DNA from: Hymenolepis diminuta
Taxonomy: Eukaryota > Platyhelminthes > Cestoda > Cyclophyllidea > Hymenolepididae
Length of the DNA: 64,000 bases
Direction: 5' to 3'
Assembly: GCA_900708905.1 (NCBI GenBank)
Contig: CAADRB010000052.1
Span: 731,934 to 795,933 of the forward strand
The notes beneath the pieces were generated by a model. It saw only the letters and a list, made by a program, of their open reading frames with translations. It ran no database searches and was not told the DNA's origin. Positions 9,864 through 21,800 of this stretch are shown in pieces; positions within the stretch are counted from its first letter, which is position 1, and every line of letters begins with the position of its first letter. The position numbers and the translations under genes were made by a program.

Positions 9864-12800
9864 GTGAGTTGAACTTTTATTTTTATTGAGCTGGTCGCTA
9901 TCATCTCATCTCATCGCCTTAATTCTAGTGACCTGAACTAACTGGCTAGTCATCACGGGGATGCCCGCAGTTTGGTTGGTGATTGCAACGTATTGTCAAC
10001 TATTCAGGAAGATTCTTAATCGAACAGTTCTTGACTAGATCACATTTTTATAGTCTTACGACAAGTTACAAGTTAGCATACACAAACGACTTATCGGAGT
10101 AAAATACCTCGCCAGGGTTTAGTCTAGATTCGACATTCTGGTGCATCTGAACGCGGAGACAATCGGTACAATCTTGATTTTAAAGAAATTATAACGGCAC
10201 GTGACACTATTCAGTACGCCCCAAACGATAAATCTTTAAGTCTTCTCTCTTTTCAGGAGTCTTATATATCAACGACCTCGACGCCAGGAACTCTAAAGAA
10301 TTCCACAGAAATGTCAATGATGTCTTCTCAGCGACCCGCTTCTATCTGTGGAATACCATCACTAGACAGCACTCCCATAAGCCCAAATTCCCCCAATAGT
10401 GTCAACCCCAATTCACCCCGATCTCCAGTCTCACTAGGATTATACTTCCAAGATGGCAGTTCCACGCTCATGTCCTTCGCAACGCCCGACATCATGGAGG
10501 CTTGGCTCCAAGTTCTTACTGCTGTTGTAGCCACCAACAGGTCAAGGTCGGGCTATCCCAATATTGGTAAGTGTCATCCTCTGCATTTATGCATTTTGTG
10601 AAAAATGGGCATATCTAATGAGTTTGGAGTTGATTCATAAGCGGAAAGGCAGAAAGAAAGTTTACTGCGCTGTTGTAGATTTATTATGGACAAAGTTTAC
10701 ACAATTTAGTAGTCTATCTGTTTTCAGGAGACATCAGACTTTGGGATGCGACATTTATTAAGGATGCGTCAGTAAAAAAATTCCCAAGCCCAGTATTGGA
10801 AATCACCTTCCATTTCCTCTCACATTGATTATTGCGCAACCGGGTTCTGTAGAGTTTTGTGAGACACATTCTCTTAATTGCCTATAATTTTCATTCTCGA
10901 TGTATTTTACACAAAAAACCTTTGAAAACGTCTTTAAAGCAATAAAAAATATATTTCGGACTCGATGATTCATAGATCAGCTTGTCCCATTCAACTAAGT
11001 TAAGTTAGTCAATGTCTAGTACGCACATGATCCGTAAGTCTTAACTGTCACATTGTGGTGTATGAATTAGGTTAAGCCAATCAACTGCAATGGGAAAGGG
11101 TATCTCCACTAATTTCATAGCATTGTATTTGGATCAACGAATTCAGATCTGGGGTCCGAGAGGAAATATAGTTTTGTTTGTTCTTTTCTTAATATTGAGA
11201 ATATATTTGAAAACATGTGATTGTGTCATTTACTTGTCATTTTCGAGTGGGCATCAAGCAATTTCCGCAAATTTATTTCGTTTAACTGTAATTAAGTGGA
11301 GTATGCTTTGTCTTAAGCTGCCAAGAATTAAGAATGACAATCTTAGGTTATGTAACGTTATCCTGACTCAATATACTTTTGTATTTGTCATTCCCTCGGT
11401 ACGATTGAATATTATCACCCCAAAGTATGTTGAGCTAAGCTCTAGAGTCAAGAATATTTCCTCTTATTACACTAAGTAAGGGCCACATGTCTCTGAAATG
11501 CACCTATATAATGTCCTTACATTATCCATATTGTTTCATTTTGCTATTATGCGCAAAATACAATGATGGGAAATAGAAACAAGCAGCGATTCCCAGTAAG
11601 ATAGAGAGGAAGCCAGCGAATTGCGAGCCTGAAGTCAATGCGGCACTTGTATAGCATTAGAGGAGTATAAGCAATGACATGACTTGGAGCGAACCTAAAG
11701 GGGAATGCAGACAACCTAGTCGGGTCAAACAAATTCCGTGAAATGACAGAGTCGAGCGTTCAGTTTTGGTGCCAATTAAGGTTAGCCGGGTTAGGTCTTA
11801 CGAACATAAGGGATTCTCAGTTATCGAAACAGAAGTAGTAAGGTCGAGTTGACTTCCTGTAAGGGCACAAATTTCCGCTAAGAATTGCTTTAAAATGGAA
11901 ATGAATAAAGAATTATTAACGAAGCAGCTTGTTAGAATAAATGAACTTCAATGCAATTAACTTATCTCACTGATTTCTTTCTTCTCGATACTTCCGTCAT
12001 ATTTTGATTGGTGGCCACAGCAAACAAATTCAAAACACAGCAATCTGTGTGATCATCACCTGCCTGCGTGCTTGTGTTTTGTGTGTGTGTGGGTCTAGTG
12101 ATGGCCTTGGCGTGAGCCAATCAAAGGGGAGGAAATTGATTTTGCGTTCTAATTTACATTACCTTGTGTGGTTAGTTGGTTGGATGAGTTAATGAAACAA
12201 AAAAAAACAAACCCACAGCTATTTACTTGAATTTGTTGAATTCAAATTAAGATAGGAACTTTTAGTTAACTTAACCTAAGTTAAACTTTTATTTTCTAGA
12301 GGAAACATTAAAAGTTTTATAGCTGTGAGGAAATAGTTAAGAGTAATGGTAGGATCCATAGACTTTAACTTTTTCTTTACTCAGCCCGGATGAAAATGTA
12401 TTATTACTTCTTCCTAAAATCTTTTTGAAAAGACTCGATTCGAATGTGACATCAACGTTGAGAATGGCATCCTGATATGTGGCGTTTCAACCACTCTTAT
12501 CTTTTAAAAGACCTGAAGCAACTGAAAATTGAGCACTGGAACCCTCCTGTTGATTTTTGTGCTGGAGGAATAGTGATCCAATCAATAATGCAAGACCCAA
12601 TATTCACTTTTGGTTGGCTACTTTGCATTGTTTTTGCTCGAATTTAAACTTTTAGAGGTAGGAATCGACACTATCTGTTTAGATTGCTGTTCTCGTATGC
12701 CCGTACCTAGGAATAACAAGTATCTTCATTGCTATATTACTGGCTAAACATGCAATCAATGAATCTAAAGAGAAATCGCCCTTCACCCTTCTTCCTTCTA

Positions 12801-15800
12801 GGTATGAGCACAGTATACGTCTCTTTGAGGCCTAGATTATTCTAAAATTTACTTATCGTAGTACCCTAGCTTCGTATCGGAAGCACTCCTAGTACAGTGA
12901 TCTCTAATGTTTATTAATATGAAGAGAAGGCTGAATGAGAATTTATCACCAAGAAAGGATGAGGTGATACTGGTTCCAACCACTACTTGAGATTGTTTTG
13001 AAACTTAGTTGGCAGTTTCTAGAGCCATATTTGCTAATGAAAACACACGCGCATACACACACACACACACACACAAACAAACAATTCTTGAATAATCGCG
13101 TTTCATCACTCTTCATTGTGGTCTTCATAGATGGAATTGGTGTGGAAAAAAAGACTTTCAATTAGCATTAAGTACATTCATGACTTCTTTTATTCCTCAC
13201 TTCGTAATTAATAGACGGTCTCTTACTCTCTGCAAGCACTCACCTTCCTAACCAATTTTCTCCAATTATTTTCATGTCGCGTAGTTTATTCTCTTAGCTG
13301 GTTCATGTAAACAAAAAGAAAGACAAATTATGATTCCAATTACGCATTTAATTCAAGTATGATTACTTAAACAGTTAGTGACTAAATTGGCTTAAGCTTT
13401 GTCCCTTTAATCTGAATGGTTAAAACCGATTTATTCAAGAGAACACAAAAATGCAATTTTTGATTAAAGAAAACTAAAATGAGGGATGGTTCAAGTCGAG
13501 AGAGTATTTGGGACAATAAAAGAGCTGGTTAACTTTCACTGAGAAATCTGATTTCGGCGCAACATTCGTTCCAGACTTGAAGGTCTACTCCTCGATTCCC
13601 TCGATAAAATTCAGTTGATTATCCATTGTCCTCAGAGCCGATTGTGTAAATTGTGAGAGTGGTCTTGTCCATTCATGTCATGCTAAGATCATGTAGGCTG
13701 CTTAATATCATATTAGGTCATTCTGCTTTCTCAACCATTGTAAAAATGTCAGTGAATTGAGATGATACTGCCGACCATTATTAACTAACCAATGAGCATT
13801 GGTCGTCGTCTACAAGAATTAATTTAATAATGCTAGTGGTGAGTCATGAAATTTAAATTTCAAAACTACCCATTGAGTTAATATTGTGCAACTCGAATTC
13901 GAAAAATCAACTGACATCATGACTTCGATCTTATTCGACTTCGTCTGATAGTAAAAGAATAAATGCTTTGCCTTGCCGTGGGTTATGATGTAAAATATTT
14001 GGCTTTGAGTGGGTTTTAAATTCAAACTCATCTTTTGAATTTCGTTCATCCAAGCTCCTTCTCTAACATTCTTCCTGCGTTTTCAACTTACTCCTTTCTC
14101 TAATTTTAGTGAAGTTAGTAGAATTTGAAACCTCCTACATACATTTACCAGGCGCATATGAGTCAAAAATCCAGGCCCCCTAAAAGTGGCCCTAAGTAGA
14201 GTTATGTTTACACAATCTAGGTGGTCCTACTAGCTGTGCCGAATTCTCCTTCTAAGTTCCTCAAGCTATATCATACAATTTGTATAAATTAATAAATTAG
14301 GAGGAGGGGTGTTTGAGAGAATTGAGGGATAAAAAATGTTTTATTTGCATAAATGTTTACGAGATAAAAATATAGGGGGCAATAAAATGGGCTGAAAGAT
14401 ATGCCCACGTATTGTGAAGCTAAATAATAAAAAGAGCTAGATATTGTTTATTGTCTTCCTTTTAGATGGCACATTTATTTCCTATTTTCATTATTATTAC
14501 CCAGAGCAAGGCAAGATAACTTTACAACCAGTTTTAATAATTAAGGAAAGCATCTAAAGTGGAGGGAATTGGAGAAATTATTAAGTTGTAAAAAAGGGAA
14601 TAAGGGCAATTGAGTGGGAATCAGGAGATTAGAAAATCAGGTGAATTTCGCTTCATCTGAGCTTCAGGCGAAGCAATCTATGTCAGCTTTATCCTCCCTT
14701 GTCATCATATTCTTCACCTAGAAGGTACACATGACAATTTCATGTGATCATGCAGCCATCCATTTCCACATATTTTTTGTAGTTTCTCTCTAAACAGTCT
14801 ATCAGTTGGCAGATCTTCTTAGGGTTTGCGTTGATCGATCATTTAGTACCTTCTCATCTCGCTTTCCTTTATGAAGTATTGATTAAGTTGAGAATCCAAA
14901 CAGTTGATTTCTCTCTTATGCGCACCTTTCAACTGAGGTTCGTGCACAATGATGCCGGAGAGAGATTTCTTTCATGTTTATGTAATCACGAGGGATATTT
15001 AAACGATGCCGATTTTGCATAGAAAATGGGGAATTAAAGAATATTGTTCAATCAATTTCATTTATGAAGGCATTTTGCATAACCTATCTTGGGTTAAGTG
15101 TAGTATCATAGTGGCTTCCAGGTGAGAAAATCGAATTTTGTCATCTTCTTTATTATTTACTAGACTTAACCAGTATGGTCAGCCGTCCCGACTTACGAAC
15201 TATTTATACCGCTGCCCAGTGTTTAAAGGCTCCTATGCAGACATTTCCAGTAAATTACCACTAAGAAAGTTGGGGATTCCTTCTTGCCTGTAGAATCCAG
15301 GTGTCTGGATACTACTTGGACTTATTTTCATAACGCCAGTGATTATTCCTTCTTTTACTTTTAGAATATGCCTCTACTGTAACCTGTCGGTTCAAACCCA
15401 AAGAATTCAATTCAGGTCCCTTCCCGAAAATCAAGGGGGAATGTCTATTCTGCCTCTCCAAACTTGACGTTCTTCTCATCACCCAAAATGTCAAACAACC
15501 CGATCTCTCAATCCGCGTAAGTTTCACTTCTAAATTTATAAAGACAGTCAATCAGTTTTATTCTTTTTGATGCCTTATTTTTAACCGCTTTGATTGGATA
15601 AGAACATTTGCAAATATTTCTTCATCATCTCTGTTTGCTTTCCCTCCAGCAATCTGTTAAGACTTGACGATGACAACTTGCTAATCGGTGGCTTAACCGC
15701 CTTTTCTTTTAGAAAATGGATGCTTGTGATCATTAGAATTCGTTGAATTTGCGATATAATGGATGCATGACTTTATATCTTGAATTTGGAATAGTTTTTT

Positions 15801-18800
15801 AAATCTTCTCTTCAACCCTGTTCATTGTGAACATTTTTTCTGCGGTTCCCCAAATTTGCGAAAGTTTTTTTCTGAAGAGTCATTAGCTGTCTTCAGCTGT
15901 CGTGCCTTTATATAATGCTCATCTTCATTAGGGAGAGAGCGTTATGATGCCTCTCCCCCTCCCCTCATGTTAAGTGAAACTAGAATTCTACAGCTCCCAA
16001 TACTGTTGGCCATCCCGCTCACTAAGTCTGCACCGATAGGCATCAAACTCGTGACGTCTGATTTCGTAGGCGAGCACATCATTTAGTTTTAAACTTACAG
16101 CTCTGCCGAAAAAACGAATTTTTTAATCTTATAACGTGTCGATTGAGATATATGCCATCCTCTGACAAATTAGAATTGGCTTTTACAATAAACAAATGCT
16201 GAAGTAACTTTCCAAGCCCTTAATAGAAAGTGTTCACAACACTTGACATATGTGGAAGGAGTTGTCCTCCAGTCGCTTTTATAAGAAATTCACATTCTAA
16301 AAACTCTTTTGTCGGCCAGAACTATTAGTAATGCAATTGAGCATCCACGTCATTGAGTAAGTACCGATGAGCATCAATTTCGGGACCTTTGGCTTATTAG
16401 ACGTGTACACCGACCACTGTTCATCAAATTAATATTCAATGCAATTTTTAGTCAACAGCTTTCAAATATCCCAAGACCGACCGAATTCCTCGATTTGGGA
16501 TATTGAAGGCTACATATTTCCTTTTCCACTTCGCATCATCGATAGGAACATTTTCTGGTCATTTTCCCTTCAAATTTTTTTTTAATTTGACGACCTAATG
16601 TACAATGATTCAAGCAACCTTATCTTTCTAAATCTACAAATGGAGCTTTTAAAGATGCCGGTGAACAGTTAATTTTGTAATCCAGAGAATTTGTCTTGAT
16701 CCCTATTGTTTCTATGTACTGCTCTTTCACTCCAAAAGGAGGGGACTGGAGGACGCACAGAGAGAGCGAAGCGAAATACTATACAGCTAGATAGAAGTGG
16801 GCAGCAGTAGTCCAGATGTTCTCTCGATTATTATAAGAACCGATCTTTCTCGTATACCCACGGACCCTACCCAAATACACGAAGAGGAGCGGGAGGAGGG
16901 TAGAGGACACATAGAGAGGCGGGGAAATAAGAGAAGGGGAGAAGTGGATAACTTTACCGGTAGCTGTCACACACACATACACGGAGAGAGAACGATAAAT
17001 CGCTTCACGTGCAATTTGCCTCGAGAAGTCTCTAATCTTCCCCGTGTGTGCGCATAGTCACTCGGCCGACAGAATACGGTCATTGGAGGGCGCGTTTATT
17101 TATCGCTATGGCGATGAATCAGCTGTGCTACCATTTCACTATAACGCTCGTAGCCTTGACTAAAAATACCGGATGTTTTCTTGCTCCCCTTTACACATAC
17201 ACACTGTTTTGAGAGTTTTTTGATAAGTATAACTCTTAGGCTTTTAGATATCTATCTTAAGGCTGGTGGATTTGAGCGAAAGGTATTATCTAAGGCACGA
17301 TTTGAATAGGGGATAAATGACCTTCAAGGTAATATTAATTGAGGTGGTGAGGTAAATTGCCGATTCAAGTCTTGAAATCGAGCGCCTTTGTCCCCAGAAC
17401 CTTCATTTATTGCGGTTTTAGAGAACATTTAATTAGAATTTTGCTTCCAAGACAGGTGGGTGAAAATCGGATTTTATCCGGTTTAAATTAGTCTGATTGC
17501 CAAAGAATGAGCGCACCCAAACTGACCGAGTTTAAAAAGTTGAGTGGAGGCACTACCCCCATCTTTGGGCTTACAGAACCGCTAGTTGGTGCATATGCTG
17601 ATGAGCTTTTTCTTCTAACGGCAGGTTGATTCTAGCATATATAATTTTGGCAGAGCTCATTAAAGTTCATCCAAGAGTCAAAGAAAGCTATCTGTAACCT
17701 GATTGAGAATTTAACATTATAAAATCTCCCAAGGTCAGTGTTCATATATATATGAGCTGAGTTGTGTTCTAGAACAGCATATTCCAACACATGTTTCCTT
17801 GAGAAAGTAGACATTTTCAAGCTTTTTCAATAAAACCCGTGGTAAGTACTAGTTGCTAAGGCTTAAATGTTTGGCTGTTGGTCGGTTTTATTTTGAATTA
17901 CTCGTTTTGACTCCATTCAACATAGATATGTAATTAATAGTAAACGTTGCCAAGTCCAATTACCGAGATTCTTTGTGAGTTTCTTCTTCTGTTGCTACTT
18001 TTCCAAGTGCTTTTTCCTTGATAGCTGATACCACCATCAAAACACAAAATATTTCATCAATTATCATTCATTTGCAAACTTGAAAAAAATCGTAACATAC
18101 CCCTCTCCACCCTCCCCCCCCCCTTCTTGTTGATAGTAATCAGACGTGGCATTAAGCATGAGACATTAAAGATTAATCGACAGCTAATGACAAACACTTC
18201 TGTGATATGATTTAATCATTGTGAATTGTCTGTAAGTTGTGCTGCTCTCTGACATAAATAAATCCCTAAATTAGTGTTAATTTATTTAGTCTAACTTATG
18301 GAATTCCTATTATTAATTCAATTTGTGAAATTACTTTGTGATACTATAAATTCTACTGTCAATGGAGTTCTTCCGTTGGACACTGAATCTTTTAATCATT
18401 TCTCCTTCTTCATTGCTGGTTAATTAGGCTATTCATATGAAATGTCATAATTCCTAGGAAAAGATAAGGCGTCATTGTGTTGCAGGTCTTCGATCTTCTT
18501 CTTACTGGGTCGGAGTAATTTTAGCCAATAGTGTCAGTGTCAGTGAACAATCATAGTTCCACCCTTTATTAGGCTTTTTTATGATGAAATTCAAGTGAAA
18601 ATCTACACTGCTATGCCCATTAGCGAAATGACTTTTATAAAATAAATTATTCTCTACATCCTTATTGAAAGAAGTAACACTATAAAAGGGTCTAACTGAT
18701 GCTTTATTTTAGTTAGAGGAGATGCTGTGCTACCATCGAGAATGAGTGAGGTTGAACAGGATTGACCATTATTGTACTGAGCTAGCATAAAAAAGCGGAA

Positions 18801-21800
18801 TTGAATGTAGAAGCTTATGATTGCATTATAACAAATGGGCAAAACAACAATATCACTCCGTATGAAAAAGAGATGCAATGAAGAAAATACTTTCGTACGC
18901 TAATTGCCCTCTTATGAATTGATAAGATTATGTAAACGCAAATAAATTAGGTACTTACATTAGAGCGGTAATCTGTTGAAAAAGAAGAGAAAATCTGTCC
19001 GTGCTAGTTACTATTATGAAAATAGTTTTGAAGAATGGCGTAGTAGTAATACTGTGTTGGGTCTTGTCATCAAAAGTACGTTAATAGGTCTCGAACCACA
19101 GTTGTCAACTGCCTCAACTCATCCTTTTAAACGGTTGAATGAGTAGGGCTAGAAATGAAATGCACTTAGAGAGGTAATTGAACGGCTATTTACCTAAACT
19201 TCCCAACTTACCGACCGGTATTGTTGTTTATAATTACCGGAAGGTTGGATCTCAAAATAAATGCAAAAACAGACTGTATATATATAATTACTCTCTTCCT
19301 TTAGGGAAGGATAAGGGTGGGCGCTATTTACGTGCCTCTGGGCAAAACAAAAACCCATCACGTGAGCTCTGCCCTGTCCATGTCTACGATTCGTGATCCC
19401 AAGTTTGTCGGGAATCTGTATGTTGGCGCTACTGTTTCTTACCTGGCTTAATTTTAAATCAGACAAATAATAATAATGAAATAAATCTATTTATTTATGG
19501 ACGATATAATCAATGATTGTGGACTGCTGTGAGTTTTACTTTGGTAAAATAATTTCTGGGAGAGTCAATTGGTGCGAATGTAGTTCATTACTTGCTGTTT
19601 AAGGCTCCTTACACCGGAGACGCGTTTGGTGAGAATTAGAAAATGGCGTCGTATGCAGAGCTTTTAACAGGAAGACAAATAGGAACACTGGAGAGACTTC
19701 AGATATTAGAGGATTTTCAGTTAACAAGGAATAAATAATTGTATGGTGTGATTCACAAGTTGGGATGCAAACTGGGAAATAGGGAGCGACTTTTTAAAGA
19801 AAATCGGATGAAAGCTAAAGGCTTCGGCAGAAGAACTTTCTTCGACGGTCCAAATTTGAAATTGAGGAGGTATATGGGTAATTGGCGAGTTGAAGTAGAC
19901 CATCAATTTTCTGGTGAGTATTCATAGAAGGTTAACAGAATAGATTTTACTCGTCCACGGGAAACACATCTGGGTTGGATCCATGAGATAGTGTGCTAGC
20001 CAATAAAGTGAATAAAACTATTTTAGAAGCTAGACTAAATTAAGTCTAGAAATTTCCTTACGAAATTAATGACCTTTCTAAGACTAATAGGATACAACAG
20101 CCTTTTCCTTATGGGGATTAAGTAGAATCACTTGTACATTAGTCAACAGGAATTGCATGAAAGAGGGAAAGGAGAAAGGCATAAGATGATGAATTTGGAG
20201 GATGACATCAGTACTGCGCTGGGGTATCCCAGGATGTGAGAAAGAGGACCTAATGAGGTACGGTAAGGAAATTGATAGATTCCCTGTACTTTGTTCGCTC
20301 ATGAGCAACTGAGAAGTAGGGCAGAGGTATGAGCCAATAGGTGCAAACTACTGATATTCCAAACTTCTATAATCAAATGATGACTTAATCAAAAATCTTT
20401 GTTATAGTTCCCCTACGTGCGAAACTGTGCATCGCGAGACGACGGTCGACTATGCTTTGATGTCGGTCGGGCAGCTCCAACCGGTGAATGCGAACTTATC
20501 CTCCAAATGCCTAATGCCAAAGAAGCCAAAGCTGCGCACACTCGATGTATCACGTAAGTCCCTCCATTCTTGCCCGATTAATTCGTGTGATATATGGATG
20601 TGGTAGGATTGTGTAGCGTCATATGACTTGAGATTCAAACTGTAAATGCAGGATGACTGATCCTTCCCCACCTCAGACTCACCAAATCACCAACCCTAAT
20701 ATAGCCAAAGCTAGAAGATTGGAGAGCAATCGAAGGTGTTTTTTATGCCTATTAAGGTTCTCTCTCCAAGACGAAGATTGGCTTTTTTGTCTAATCATAA
20801 CAATCCTACAAGGTCAAGAGTTGGCTAACCTATGGGCGTCTGAAACTGAGAATTATCAGCATATCTAAATTGGATTCCATTCTGTTGGGATCGTATATGA
20901 TCTTTCTTTCAGCTGCGATAAAGTTGGCCCTTCAAATTAATCAACCGGCCAAATCGCTGGTCATGATTGGTCGATTTCCATCCCTTTGTCCCTTATTGGA
21001 CTTTACTCGGCTTCAGTTGCTCTCCAATGAGAAAAAAATTATATTTTAGAATATATTTCACCAAATTTCAGAAATAACATTAAGAGGTCTTCGTTTGATA
21101 ATTGCCTCTAATTGTTGATAAGGAGAAAAGTGACGCAAAAAGTAATGAGAGTAATTAATGTAGGATTGTTATTAGGAAATATTCGTTATGGAATGAAATC
21201 GGAACAATTTGTGAGAGAAAATTTAGGGGCCATTAAAAGTCCAGCACAAAAACTAGATTGTGAAATTTGAGATCCTGTGGTCATGTGCACAGCTTGCCCA
21301 CTTGCTTAAATTAGGTTTGCCCACTTTCACGTGTATGTTTTGAACTTTAACCAGCCCAGATAATGCACTAAATTTCTTCCAAATAATTAATCGCTGTCCA
21401 CTTTTCTTTGTAAATGCTATAAGCAGTTATTATCTGCATCTTCCCCGCTTTACCGCAGAGTCAAATTCAAAAAATATCCTTACTTTCAGTGTATGACAAA
21501 AGGCGGCAGGACGATATAGGTCTAAAGGCACCCCCTAACGACTTCTGAACTGAGGAAGGGCATTTTGTAACTCCTCTTTCTGAGAAAATCATATTTAATT
21601 GCCAATATATCGGTCAAGATCATGTTTGAGGGAATCTCTTAAACTGATAAACCTCTTTGTCCTTTCTGCATTTCGTATATCCTAGACATCTCTCTCCGTT
21701 CATGAATTATGACAAATAGATCTCTGACCTATAATAGAAACTTGTGCATTAAACTTGATCTTTCGAGCATTGTGGTTTCAACCATCAGAAAATTTCTTGC

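Larger units (their letters stand above)
10567..15364 (+). other. Intron 2 of the docking-protein gene
   Basis: 4798 bases. It holds a minus-strand copy of zinc-finger repeat family C (about 12390-12800) and a CA microsatellite (13055-13075). The rest is AT-rich with no other feature that I can support. An exon-like block at 10731-10775 was tested and rejected on phase. Confidence 0.7.
15517..20407 (+). other. Intron 3 of the docking-protein gene
   Basis: 4891 bases. It contains a minus-strand SINE-like copy (16000-16100), a CpG-rich purine-rich patch (16730-17165), a C-run near 18115-18123, an unexplained open frame (19739-19918) and a repeat family E copy (20020-20330). The remainder is AT-rich with nothing recognised. 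Confidence 0.7.

Noticed and set aside
10731..10775. Exon-like block after TGTTTTCAG reading GDIRLWDATFIKDAS with a GTAAAA donor
   Set aside because: It accepts phase 1 but leaves phase 0, while the next required exon (15365) needs phase 1. Joining exon 2 directly to 15365 keeps the PTB frame, so this block does not fit and its donor is weak.
11090..11479. 129-codon frame in intron 2
   Set aside because: A frame of this length is expected about once by chance in a window this AT-rich; hydrophobic translation without motif or splice borders.
13042..13161. Cys/Val-rich minus-strand frame over the CA repeat
   Set aside because: It is a translation of the microsatellite.
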